A DNA stretch of 64,000 bases from a bacterium (GTDB lineage: Bacteria > Ratteibacteria > UBA8468 > B48-G9 > DSTR01). The notes under the pieces were generated by a model. That model saw nothing but the letters and a program-made list of their open reading frames with translations, was not told the DNA's origin and did not search any database. Made by a program: the position numbers and the translations under genes. Location: contig JAKPFT010000052.1 in the NCBI GenBank assembly GCA_029551285.1, positions 1 through 64,000 on the forward strand. The letters run 5' to 3'. Below, piece by piece: positions 17,288 to 24,879 of this stretch (positions are counted from its first letter, which is position 1; each line of letters begins with the position of its first letter).

Positions 17288-19477
17288 TCAAGGTTCCGAC
17301 CACTGAGAAATCTGGAAGGGTTGCCGGTCGGTCCTGATAACCACGGCCCCTTCAGAGAGATAGAAAATCCCTGCTTTTGGTATCCGCTCACACCAGTCTT
17401 CTGATTTCAACCTTTTCGGCCTTATCAGATAAAGGCAGGAGAGTTGTTCCACCCCGGCTCTCGTTTTCCTGTTAGTCGCAATCTTGCCGATGACCGCAAC
17501 GTCCACCTTCACATGGCGCAACCAGTCGCTGCTTGCCGGAGTGACTTCTGAAATCAGCAGAACCCGGCACCTGCCCTGTTTCAAAAGGTAGGCGGGGCAA
17601 ATGTGGTCTTTTTCCCCTGAAGAAAGAAGGTAAATTTCTCCGGCACCGGTAGTGACCTGTTCCCCGGTCTTGAGCACCGTAGCAGCCGGCCGCTCAGCCA
17701 GGCACACAGGGAAAAGTTCCGGTCGGTCCAGGTCATAAAGGTGCCTGACCGGCATCGTTTTGAGGAATTGACGCCAGGCACCCACATGGTCGGAGCTGAT
17801 TTCTGAGAAAAACATTGCTTCCAGCCGGCGGTAACCGCTTTCCCATGCCCAGGGTAGAACTACCCGGGTAATTGTCCGTTCCCGGTCATGGTCAGGGGTA
17901 AAAAGCACCAGACTTTCCCGGCTGGTCAGGCTGCAGACTAATCGGGGTGCGGAAAAAAGTACAATCTCCTGTTTCGGTTCCGGCCGGCGGCCGCTCACCA
18001 GAACTATTATCAGGCCAGCCAGCAGGATAGCCCCAAAAATCAGTTTTGGCCGCAGGCGACCCCGTTTGACCAGAACAAGCAGCATCCCGTAACTTAACAG
18101 GGTGGCGGGAAGATTCAGGGAAAAGGAGACTGCCGGCGAAAAACGCGCCAGCACCGTTAACAGCGCCAGCAACAGCCAGGCAAGGCACCTGGCCGGCCAG
18201 GCAAAAATCACCGGCCACCACCAGAAAAGGAAGCCGACCATGGTGGTCACCGCCGCTACCGGGACCACCACCAGATTATTGAGGATGCCGGTGAGACAGA
18301 CCTGTCCGAAGTGGTACAGAACCAGTGGAAGAACAAAAATATACGCACCCAGACTGGCACACCAGAACCGGCGCCAGGCCAGATTCCTGGTAAAAGAATA
18401 CTCTTCCAGGGCGCTGCCGGTTAAAAGGATTCCAGCAGTGGCCACAAAGGAGAGCTGGAAACCAGCGTCAAAAAGGCTCAAGGGATTAGCCAGCAGCAGC
18501 ACCAGCGCCGCCAGGGTGATGGACTCCAGGCCAGAAATGTCGCGGCCGACAACCTCGCCCAGGAGAAAGAAAGAAATCATCAGCGCCGCTCTGACGATCG
18601 GCAGGTGTAAACCGGTCAGCCAGGCATAACCCCAGATAACGAGAAGCCCGGCCAGAGAGAAAACCCTGTGATACCGGAGGAACCGTCTTCTCCATGGAAA
18701 AGACAGGACTGACCAGAGAAGGAAGAGAAAGCCCACATGAAGACCGGAAATGACCAGCAGATGATAGGTGCCGCTGCGCAGTCCCAGTACCCTTAAGAAG
18801 GAAACAACCTGTTTCCGTCCCAGGGTAATCGTCTGCAGAAGCGCCGTCTCCTCAGGGAAACCACGCAGTCGCCCGCTGAAAATCGTCTCTATCCGACGCC
18901 GTAGAAGAACCAGCAGATAGAGGTGGACAGGCTGTCTGGCGTCAACAACGGAAACTTCCCGGGCCTGCCCCAGGAGAAAAATGCCCCGACTTTCCCAGTA
19001 AAGACTGCGGTCAGACCGGCCAGGATTTCCGTCACTTCCCGGGTAACGCAACCTTACATTTTCAAGTCTCACCTTCTGCCCTGGCTCCAGCGACAGAAAA
19101 GGCGAACTTTTCACCAGGACCAGGCCGCAACAGGAAAATTCCCTGTCTTCTCCGGCTGACCATTTTTCTGCTTTCAGCAGGATTTCAGAGGAAAAAATTT
19201 CTTCCCGGGTTTGCTCCAGCACCGTGCCCCAGAGAACAGGCACCTGCCGCGGAAGACATCCGGCGACATGGTTGGCGGGCAGGGAGAGCCTCTGGATGGT
19301 GAGAAAAAGGCCGGCCTCAAAAATCAGGAGAAAACAGACGGCCCGGCGTCCGAGAAAGACCAGAGGGCAGACGGCCAGGCTTAAGGCCAGCCAGGGCAGC
19401 CCCGCCTGGTTCATCCACCGGGCAAGCAGCACCGCACTGACCAGCGAAATCAGACTGCCTGGTAGAAGTTGTGACAT
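17288..19477 (-). CDS. comEC: ComEC/Rec2-type competence channel protein with degenerate lactamase-like domain
   Basis: Predicted inner-membrane channel for uptake of single-stranded DNA in natural transformation. 729 residues. The order is an N-terminal pair of helices, an OB-like soluble domain (about 60-190), a multi-helix competence domain beginning near ALLQTITLGRKQ with the conserved LVISGLHVGFL, and a C-terminal soluble domain from about residue 500. That last domain has the position of the metallo-beta-lactamase nuclease module, but its metal motif HxHxDH reads SEISSDH. The nuclease function looks lost or altered. It lies between dapF and a coiled-coil gene. No comEA or pilus genes are in the window. 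Confidence 0.9.
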   Translation of the reverse strand: MSQLLPGSLISLVSAVLLARWMNQAGLPWLALSLAVCPLVFLGRRAVCFLLIFEAGLFLTIQRLSLPANHVAGCLPRQVPVLWGTVLEQTREEIFSSEILLKAEKWSAGEDREFSCCGLVLVKSSPFLSLEPGQKVRLENVRLRYPGSDGNPGRSDRSLYWESRGIFLLGQAREVSVVDARQPVHLYLLVLLRRRIETIFSGRLRGFPEETALLQTITLGRKQVVSFLRVLGLRSGTYHLLVISGLHVGFLFLLWSVLSFPWRRRFLRYHRVFSLAGLLVIWGYAWLTGLHLPIVRAALMISFFLLGEVVGRDISGLESITLAALVLLLANPLSLFDAGFQLSFVATAGILLTGSALEEYSFTRNLAWRRFWCASLGAYIFVLPLVLYHFGQVCLTGILNNLVVVPVAAVTTMVGFLFWWWPVIFAWPARCLAWLLLALLTVLARFSPAVSFSLNLPATLLSYGMLLVLVKRGRLRPKLIFGAILLAGLIIVLVSGRRPEPKQEIVLFSAPRLVCSLTSRESLVLFTPDHDRERTITRVVLPWAWESGYRRLEAMFFSEISSDHVGAWRQFLKTMPVRHLYDLDRPELFPVCLAERPAATVLKTGEQVTTGAGEIYLLSSGEKDHICPAYLLKQGRCRVLLISEVTPASSDWLRHVKVDVAVIGKIATNRKTRAGVEQLSCLYLIRPKRLKSEDWCERIPKAGIFYLSEGAVVIRTDRQPFQISQWSEP

Positions 19478-19510
19478 CCAGCCAGGACTGCTTTTATTTC
19501 CTCTGTTTCT

Positions 19511-20305
19511 TTACTTTTCCAGCCAGGTTCCAGAAAAAGGAACAGAAGTTTTCCCTTCCAGGAAAACCTTCTGGAGATCCGGGGTGAAACTTACCCGCAG
19601 TTTCTCTCCGGAGGCAGCCGTCACTGTCACCGGAGAAACCACCCTGCCAAGGAGAAAGCAGACCAGGGCCGCCGCTACCGTGCCTGTCCCGCAGGAGAGA
19701 GTTTCTGCCTCCACCCCCCGTTCAAAGGTGCGAATTTTCAGGGTTTGCCGGCCAGTAATCTGAACCCAGTCAACATTGGTCCCGGCAGGAAGGAAGGCTG
19801 GATGGAAGCGAATCATCGGACCCAGGGCCGCGACGTCAACGCTGGCGACGTCAGCCACAACAACAACCGCGTGCGGAACTCCGGTGTTGATACTGTGGAC
19901 AGTCAAATCCTGTCCGCCTACAGTCAAAGCCTGGTGAAGAACCGGACGGCCCACCACAGCCATACTGATTTTGACCCGACTGTTAGTAATAAAGGCCTGG
20001 TGAAGACCGGCCCTGGTTTCAATAATAAAGTGGTTTTTTGCTGAAATTTTTTTTATTTTGATGAACCTTACCAGACAGCGCAGACCATTACCGCACATCT
20101 CGGCTTCAGAACCGTCAGGGTTAAAAATACGCATTCGGAAGTCGGCCGACCGGGATTGTTCCAGAAGAACAAGTCCGTCCGCGCCCACGCCAAACTTGCG
20201 CTGGCACACTGCTTTTGCCAGGCGACTGGCGTGACGAATTTTGCCGGTGCGGTTATCCACCACGACGAAATCATTTCCGGAACCTACAATTTTAATAAAT
20301 TCCAT
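19511..20305 (-). CDS. dapF: diaminopimelate epimerase
   Basis: Interconverts LL- and meso-diaminopimelate for lysine and peptidoglycan synthesis, without a cofactor. 264 residues from ATG 20305. Both catalytic cysteines are present: C71 in AEMCGNGLRC and the partner in ETLSCGTGT near residue 215. The N-terminal FIKIVGSGNDFVVVD is the family signature. Upstream the DNA carries three near-identical 10-base repeats that duplicate the EFIK-coding stretch, giving a longer open frame from a TTG at 20335. The family N-terminus supports 20305. It is the first gene of the dapF-comEC run and borders the AT-rich island. Confidence 0.94.
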   Translation of the reverse strand: MEFIKIVGSGNDFVVVDNRTGKIRHASRLAKAVCQRKFGVGADGLVLLEQSRSADFRMRIFNPDGSEAEMCGNGLRCLVRFIKIKKISAKNHFIIETRAGLHQAFITNSRVKISMAVVGRPVLHQALTVGGQDLTVHSINTGVPHAVVVVADVASVDVAALGPMIRFHPAFLPAGTNVDWVQITGRQTLKIRTFERGVEAETLSCGTGTVAAALVCFLLGRVVSPVTVTAASGEKLRVSFTPDLQKVFLEGKTSVPFSGTWLEK

Positions 20306-20328
20306 TTTAATAAATTCCAATAAATTCC
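20294..20328. repeat. triplicated AATAAATTCC at the dapF 5' end
   Basis: Three copies of AATAAATTCC at 20294-20303, 20309-20318 and 20319-20328. The first is inside dapF's opening codons. The array lies exactly at the change from GC-rich core to AT-rich island and may be a local slippage product or junction scar. Confidence 0.8.
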
Positions 20329-20340
20329 ATGGCAAGATTT

Positions 20341-20525
20341 TAGTTTAACACCGACAAAAATCACTGTCAAAAACTGTTGGCGCAAAATGATAATGTGGTC
20401 TTTGTGCAATGTGAAAATGTCCTGTTTTGCTACACTGAGGAGTGGCAAAGGAGTGTACTGCTCCCCTATAAGAAATAACTGAAAATGGTTGTGTAAGGAT
20501 AAAGAAAGAGGGCGAATTAATATTG
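20341..20525. other. gene-free AT-rich spacer with internal repeats, possible IS end
   Basis: No gene seen. The stretch contains similar blocks GGCGCAAAATGATAATGT (about 20374-20391) and GCAATGTGAAAATGTCC (about 20406-20422). Repeated motifs of this kind occur at the ends of IS21-type elements, but no transposase is present and the resemblance is by eye only. Confidence 0.25.
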
Positions 20526-21488
20526 TTATGATATTGAAAATGCATGTTGTAAAATTCCATTACTATCATATCCCATAGATTTATTCTTGAAGTATCTTAT
20601 TATGATTTTCTTATCATCTGCAGAAAAATTGCTGTTTGAAATATACCCATATATTTGTTCCCATGTGATTCGTTTGAATATTCTTGAATTATTTTCTACG
20701 ATATGCTTTTTAAAAATCTCTTCAATATTTTCTCCTCGCTTAGACAATGTGATATTGATTAAATAGAAATTACGATGTAATTGTTTGGCTATCCATGAAC
20801 CAATAAGCCAAAATCTTGATAATTCATATTTTTTATTTTCAGCTGCCACTGTCTTAAAATCACAACGAAATACTTTGTTCCACCGACCATTACCTCCAGA
20901 AACATATTTATCCTCAACATATAATTTATAAGGTATCGTTTCATTATTTGCACAGAACTTTGCTTCAATAAATATCAAATTTTTATCTCCTAAGATAATT
21001 ACATCTGGTTCAGAACCCTTTGAATGTACTAACTCAAACTCTTCACGCCCTCTATTTGACATATCCCATACACTCTCTTGAGATTGAGAATAAGACCAGT
21101 AAATGATTTCTATTTTATCTTCACAGATATGGATTAGATTTTGTAAAAATTCACAGAGTAGTTTATTCCTTTCCAAAAATCTAAACACATTCCAGGTTAA
21201 AGCATCTTCACTATTATCCCGTGCAATTCGGCTTTCTCTTTTTACCTTCTTTATCTTATTAAAGAAATCTAAATCGGTTTTATCCTTCCAGAGCAGGTTG
21301 CGTAATTCATTTTCATATTCAAAAGTGGACGGTGAAATGTAGATGTTGTGCTTCGGGCATTTGAATTTCTCCTCTCGCTTAAAAACTCCTTTCTGCCTTT
21401 CCACCTTTTTATCGCAATTTTTAACTGGACATTCAACTGTTGTCTCGGTTATTTGAATTCTTTCTTCCAATTCTTCTCTCCCGAACAT
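20526..21488 (-). CDS. orphan PD-(D/E)XK nuclease-like protein with N-terminal zinc ribbon
   Basis: A 320-residue protein predicted to be a DNA nuclease, perhaps a restriction or defence enzyme. ATG 21488 is preceded by AAGGA. N-terminal cysteines C20 and C25 with C44 and H47 look like a zinc ribbon. The nuclease core reads SEDALTWNVF (E94), EPDVIILGD (D162) and LIFIEAKF (E175-x-K177), a full E...PD...ExK set. The C-terminal third is helical and basic. Base composition is far more AT-rich than flanking genes, and it borders IS remnants, so it is probably acquired. No methyltransferase accompanies it. It recalls the PGN_0703-type restriction-endonuclease group, but that family match is inference. 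Confidence 0.7.
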   Translation of the reverse strand: MFGREELEERIQITETTVECPVKNCDKKVERQKGVFKREEKFKCPKHNIYISPSTFEYENELRNLLWKDKTDLDFFNKIKKVKRESRIARDNSEDALTWNVFRFLERNKLLCEFLQNLIHICEDKIEIIYWSYSQSQESVWDMSNRGREEFELVHSKGSEPDVIILGDKNLIFIEAKFCANNETIPYKLYVEDKYVSGGNGRWNKVFRCDFKTVAAENKKYELSRFWLIGSWIAKQLHRNFYLINITLSKRGENIEEIFKKHIVENNSRIFKRITWEQIYGYISNSNFSADDKKIIIRYFKNKSMGYDSNGILQHAFSIS

Positions 21489-21580
21489 TTCCAATTCCTT
21501 GTCTTTAAGTCAATTTTGGTTGCTTTGTTTACCTTAACATCACCTGCTTCTTTTCTTCAATCTTTTAATTTTCTGGAACA

Positions 21581-22013
21581 GTAGTGTCCAAATAAAAATT
21601 AAAGATTTTGGTAAGCCGAACACTTTCGGATAAGATAAGTAGTTAGCAAAAGCCCTATTCAGGAAAGGGGGTTCGTCTAAGGGGGTTCGTCTTATGGTAT
21701 ATTATAACACAGTTTTTAATCAGATGCTAAATATGTTACCCCGACATCAATTTGAGACTTCTGTTTTTTTAGTATGAGGGAGACTACTGTACCAAGCACT
21801 TTACTTCCTGGAACCAACTTATAGTCGACCTCTATGCTCAAGCTTCTGGTAAAGATAGGCTTAGAGATATTGAAACCGGGCTGAGAGTCCAACAAAATAA
21901 CCGGTATCACCTTGGGTTAAAGAATGTTGCCCGCTCTACCATATCCTATTAGCAGGTTGGTTCTCCAAGTCTCCAAAACTAAATTGCCAGAGTTTTAATT
22001 GGACAGGAGTGAC
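21581..22013 (+). mobile_element. internally deleted IS4-type element A
   Basis: Left end GTAGTGTCCAAATAAAA (21581-21597) and right end, read inward on the reverse strand, TCACTCCTGTCCAATTAAAA (about 21994-22012), form an imperfect inverted repeat. Only the 5' third of a transposase lies between, so most of the element has been lost. The same ends recur in element B at 22.6-23.2 kb. Confidence 0.7.
21694..21952 (+). pseudogene. N-terminal fragment of an IS4-family (DUF4372-type) transposase, frameshifted
   Basis: Translation from ATG 21694 gives NTVFNQMLNMLPRHQFE, then a frameshift in a T run (21764-21770). The adjoining frame continues YEGDYCTKHFTSWNQ, LYAQASGKDRLRDIETGLR and NRYHLGLKNVARSTISY to a TAG at 21950. 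This order matches the N-terminal DUF4372 domain of IS4-family transposases, where the pattern is F-x-W-x-Q...R-x-S-L-R-D-I-E-x-x-L. The catalytic domain is absent. Two copies of GGGGGTTCGTCT lie just upstream of the start. Confidence 0.8.
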
Positions 22014-22376
22014 CTAAATAGGCAAATTTCTTAATCTTATTCTTTCTTTTTCAAAAATTAAAACGCAACCTTTTTCTATTTTGTCCTTTAAAAAAGGAAG
22101 ATTTTTAATTAAGATTTCTGCTTGAACATCTGGTTTATGGTATCCTTTTCTGAAGAGAATCAACGAAGGTTTATTTTTCTTCCATTTGAAAAGGAAATGA
22201 GAAAAATCAGTGTCTGCTGATATAATTGTTCTTTCTTCCTTTAAAGCAAATTTAAAAATTTCAGAATCACTTGCTTTCTGTAAATTTACTTCTCTTACAT
22301 GAATTACATCATATCCTTCTTTTCTTAATCTATCCGCAACCTTAAAAGATACAGCATTGTCAATTAAAAATTTCAT
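22014..22376 (-). CDS. DUF5615 PIN-like protein, probable toxin
   Basis: A 120-residue protein of the DUF5615 (Mut7-C-like) group in the PIN-domain superfamily, members of which are often ribonuclease toxins. The acidic metal-site residues are visible: D6 in FLIDNAVS, D37 in ASDSEI, and D55/D57 in IISADTDF. The motif GYDVIHVREV is typical. It overlaps its upstream partner, a DUF433 protein, by four bases (ATGA), the usual antitoxin-toxin arrangement. The gene ends exactly at the edge of IS remnant A and is AT-rich like the island. Toxicity is inferred from family and context only. Confidence 0.88.
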   Translation of the reverse strand: MKFLIDNAVSFKVADRLRKEGYDVIHVREVNLQKASDSEIFKFALKEERTIISADTDFSHFLFKWKKNKPSLILFRKGYHKPDVQAEILIKNLPFLKDKIEKGCVLIFEKERIRLRNLPI

Positions 22377-22597
22377 CTTAAAAGTGGCATTTCCTTTTCT
22401 CTCACCGTTTCGGCTGCAAACATTAATGCTTCTTTTATATCTTCTGATTCCAAATCAGGGTACGCATCAAGAATTTCCCTTTCACTCATACCTTCAGCAA
22501 GCATCTCTATAATGGTTGCAACAGGTATCCTTAAATTCCTTATACAGGGCTCACCATCCATTTGTTTATAATCAATCGTTATCCTTTTAAATTTCAT
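22373..22597 (-). CDS. DUF433 protein, probable antitoxin
   Basis: A 74-residue DUF433 protein, a small winged-helix-like family regularly paired with DUF5615 PIN-like proteins. Family features are the opening strand RITIDYKQMDGEPCIRNLRIPV, quoted by position 5-26, and the helix SEREILDAYPDLESEDIKEAL (residues 38-58). An ideal GAGGAGGGAG Shine-Dalgarno precedes the ATG. It is first in the two-gene operon and should both neutralise the toxin and bind the promoter, by analogy with other type II modules. Confidence 0.88.
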   Translation of the reverse strand: MKFKRITIDYKQMDGEPCIRNLRIPVATIIEMLAEGMSEREILDAYPDLESEDIKEALMFAAETVREKEMPLLR

Positions 22598-22620
22598 ACT
22601 CCCTCCTCATTATGTTTTTT

Positions 22621-22649
22621 ATTATATCACTGCACTACTGTCCAAATAA
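22621..22649 (-). promoter_or_regulatory. promoter of the DUF433/DUF5615 pair, overlapping an IS end
   Basis: Reverse-strand TATAAT (22621-22626) lies 17 bases after TTATTT (22644-22649). The -35 hexamer falls within the terminal repeat of IS remnant B, so the insertion may supply half of the promoter. Confidence 0.45.
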
Positions 22650-23237
22650 AAACTGACCTAAAATAGGGTCAATTGATAAGGTGGTTCTCACAGTTTCTGG
22701 AGTTTAACCAGACTTAAATTCAACAGGTCAATAATATCCAACCTCCGGAACAAAGATTCTCTGATTACCCGGGTGAAATAAAGCAGGGAGTTCTTGTATT
22801 TAGACTGATACTTGATGTAGGCCAGGAGCAGGTAATATATCATCGCCGTCCAAATCTGAGTGAGCACCGCATTTTTTGAAGTCCCCAGGAAGGTCTTTAT
22901 CTTCAAATTCTGTTTTATCCGCTTGTAAAACAGTTCAATCTCCCAGCGTGCTTTGTAAATCTAACTGATAGGATAGCCGGCCAGGTGGAAACGGTTGGTC
23001 AGAAACTGGTAGGTCTTGTTATGTTCTTTATGGTAGTAGGTTACCAGCCGTAATTTTTCAGGATATCCCTGTTGACTGTAAAACCCGGTGAGCGCCACTT
23101 CTTCATCTTTTACAACTTTAGCATCTGGTTGAATATTGGGCTAACATTTTCCATGCGGACTTTTACCAATGTCACCGCACCCTATGAGCGGGTCGGTTCT
23201 AAAATCTTCTCAAAACTTTAATTGGGCAGTAGTGGTC
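22632..23237 (-). mobile_element. internally deleted IS4-type element B
   Basis: Ends CACTACTGTCCAAATAAAA (about 22633-22651) and, reading inward from the right on the reverse strand, CCACTACTGCCCAATTAAAG (about 23217-23236) are inverted repeats like those of element A. The transposase inside is on the minus strand, so the two elements face each other across the DUF433/DUF5615 pair. Confidence 0.7.
22688..23154 (-). pseudogene. IS4-family transposase remnant, internal deletion plus stop codon
   Basis: From a start at 23154 the frame opens with NVSPIFNQMLKL, similar to element A's N-terminus, then breaks. The next readable part is VVKDEEVALTGFYSQQGYPEK, given by position near 23120-23060, continuing to LTNRFHLAGYPIS and a TAG stop. 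After it, IYKARWEIELFYKRIKQ carries the complete IS4 YREK signature (Y-2-R-3-E-6-K), and the C-terminus runs through NLKIKTFLGTSKNAV to the end at 22688. The middle of the protein with the first two catalytic aspartates is missing. It cannot encode an active transposase. Confidence 0.85.
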
Positions 23238-23529
23238 TTTACTGGAGAAAAAAAGACTTTTTGAAGATGGCCGGGCGATGGCTCTTCCGGTACCATACAG
23301 GAAGAGCACATTTTGGAGATAGGCCGGGGGAAAAGCGCCCTACGAAAAAACGGAAAAGCGGAGAGTCTGGATATAAACTCCTCTTTGAACTTCGTGCCGC
23401 CCCCTGATTCTAAATGACATTTCCACTCGCATTGTCCCCAATTTTTCTCAATATGGTGGTAACAATCTTCGTGACAACGACACCCTGCTCGGGATATACT
23501 TTTAACACGGTGTCAGCTCCGGAAACAAA
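23238..23529. other. gene-free stretch between IS remnant B and dtd, with probable dtd promoter
   Basis: No credible gene; a short frame at 23222-23407 has no ribosome site and starts inside the IS end. At its right side GTGACA (23471-23476), 18 bases and TATACT (23495-23500) form a likely dtd promoter. GACACC (23479-23484) and GGTGTC (23509-23514) form an inverted repeat flanking the -10 and could be an operator. Confidence 0.45.
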
Positions 23530-24003
23530 ATGAGGGTTCTCCTGCAAAGAGTGAAAAGGGCTTCCCTGAGAGCCGACCAGACCGTACTGGGCCAGATCGG
23601 CCCGGGAATGGTCCTTCTGGTCGGCATAGGACCCCAGGACAGCCAGGAGGACATAGAGGAACTGGCTGCCAAAATTCTTTCTCTGCGTATTTTCAGCGAT
23701 GCGGAGAAAAAGATGAATCTTTCGCTCGCTCAGGTTGGTGGTCAGCTAATGGTAGTGTCCCAATTTACCCTTTACGGCGACTGCACCCGCGGTTGCCGGC
23801 CAGATTTCACCCGGGCAGCCTCCGGTGTCTATGCCCGACCTCTCTACGAAAAGTTTGTTGCCAGATTGCGCCAGGAAGTTCCGGACCTGGTCGCAGGCGA
23901 GTTTGGCCAGGAACTGCTGGTGGAAATCCACAACGACGGGCCGGTCACATTTTATCTTCAGTCAAGGCGGGAACGGGGCAGTTTTCACCAGCATAGCCCT
24001 TGA
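23530..24003 (+). CDS. dtd: D-aminoacyl-tRNA deacylase
   Basis: Hydrolyses D-amino acids, and glycine mischarged on tRNA-Ala, from tRNA. This is a chirality proofreading step in the cytoplasm. 157 residues, slightly longer than the usual 145-150 because of a basic tail. The start MRVLLQRVKRASL, the SQFTLYGD active-site motif and the NDGPVTF cross-subunit Gly-cisPro motif are all intact. It is first in a compact run with two small unknown genes, a TPR protein and plsC. Confidence 0.96.
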   Translation: MRVLLQRVKRASLRADQTVLGQIGPGMVLLVGIGPQDSQEDIEELAAKILSLRIFSDAEKKMNLSLAQVGGQLMVVSQFTLYGDCTRGCRPDFTRAASGVYARPLYEKFVARLRQEVPDLVAGEFGQELLVEIHNDGPVTFYLQSRRERGSFHQHSP

Positions 24004-24022
24004 CCGGAGGCAGGATAATTTT

Positions 24023-24295
24023 ATGGAAGGTTTTTTTCGCCGTTACCAGAACAGGGTGGTTCTGGTGGATACCGATACCCGGTGGATTTACCTGGGCACC
24101 CTGGTGGGTGAGGACGAAACCACCATTACCCTGAGCCAGGCCGATGCCTTTGACCTCTCAGAAACCACCCTTACCCGGCAGGAATATCTCTTACGGGTAA
24201 AACAGGACGGGCTGGTGCCGAACCGTCGCCGGGTGGCCATTCTCAAAACAAAAGTGGTGGCGCTTACATTATGGGAGGATATTCTGACCAGTTAA
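24023..24295 (+). CDS. small Sm-like uncharacterised protein
   Basis: A 90-residue soluble protein with no assigned function. The frame is open far upstream inside dtd, but ATG 24023 lies after GGAGGCAGGA and gives a coherent domain. The beginning, VVLVDTDTRWIYLGTLVGEDETTITL (residues 12-37), reads as five short beta strands, like an Sm/LSm-type barrel. The centre has SQADAFDLSETTLTRQEYLL and the end VPNRRRVAILKTKVVAL. I recall similar proteins in planctomycete-like genomes, again unnamed. It shares a TAATG stop-start with the next gene. Confidence 0.7.
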   Translation: MEGFFRRYQNRVVLVDTDTRWIYLGTLVGEDETTITLSQADAFDLSETTLTRQEYLLRVKQDGLVPNRRRVAILKTKVVALTLWEDILTS

Positions 24296-24468
24296 TGGCT
24301 TATCTGCTGCCGATGCTGATAGGTGTTTTCTCCGGATTGGTGATCTACGGATGGCTGGGTACTCTCTTCGGGAGAAAAACCCCGCTGGCCAGACGGTATC
24401 TGCTCCTGGCGGTCGTTTCCGGATGTCTGGCGTTGCTAACACTGCTACTCCGCCTGTTAATCAGGTAG
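24295..24468 (+). CDS. small two-helix membrane protein
   Basis: 57 residues from the ATG that overlaps the previous stop (TAATG); an earlier in-frame ATG at 24271 lies inside the upstream gene. Two hydrophobic helices (about residues 3-22 and 34-54) are separated by a short basic loop (FGRKTPLARR). No family recognised. Tight coupling to the Sm-like gene suggests shared regulation at least. Confidence 0.6.
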   Translation: MAYLLPMLIGVFSGLVIYGWLGTLFGRKTPLARRYLLLAVVSGCLALLTLLLRLLIR

Positions 24469-24486
24469 GCAAAGAAGGTTACCGGA

Positions 24487-24879
24487 ATGAAAAAATCTTC
24501 CCGGAGCAAGGTCAATCTCGTTTACCGGCAAGAACTTTACGAAAGGATTCTGCAGCGGGCTCCTGATTTTCCCGAGGTCTGCCAGCAGTTAGGACAGTTA
24601 TACGCCCGGCAGGGCCGTTACCTGGACTGTCTCCGGATAGATCAGAACTGGCGCCGGGCCAGACCGCAGGACCCGCTGGCTTACTACAACCTGGCCTGTG
24701 ACTATGCCCTCTTGCACGACCCTGACATGAGTCTGGCCTGCCTGGAGATCGCTTTTCTCCTGGGTTATCGTGACAGGCGCCAGCTGGAAAAAGACCCCGA
24801 ACTGGAAAATGTCCGCGGTCATCCCCGCTTCAGAATTCTTCTGCGGCGCTACTTCCCGCAACCGAACAGGAGAAGATGA
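24487..24879 (+). CDS. TPR-repeat protein
   Basis: 130 residues, soluble. Repeats of the TPR type are read in FPEVCQQLGQLYARQGRYLDCL, given by position 28-49, and LAYYNLACDYALLHDPDMSLACLEIAF (about 64-90). The last segment, GYRDRRQLEKDPELENVRGHPRF (93-115), is the end-of-group TPR pattern seen in many bacterial proteins. This indicates protein-protein contacts but gives no function. The gene's end overlaps the plsC start by four bases (ATGA). Confidence 0.75.
   Translation: MKKSSRSKVNLVYRQELYERILQRAPDFPEVCQQLGQLYARQGRYLDCLRIDQNWRRARPQDPLAYYNLACDYALLHDPDMSLACLEIAFLLGYRDRRQLEKDPELENVRGHPRFRILLRRYFPQPNRRR

Noticed and set aside
20294-20328. CRISPR-like repeats at dapF
   Set aside because: Three adjacent 10-base units without spacers; no cas genes anywhere in the window.
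21716-21910. 64-residue minus-strand frame
   Set aside because: Antisense to the recognisable transposase fragment; no ribosome site.
23222-23407. 61-residue plus-strand frame
   Set aside because: Starts within the IS end, has no Shine-Dalgarno and no family resemblance.
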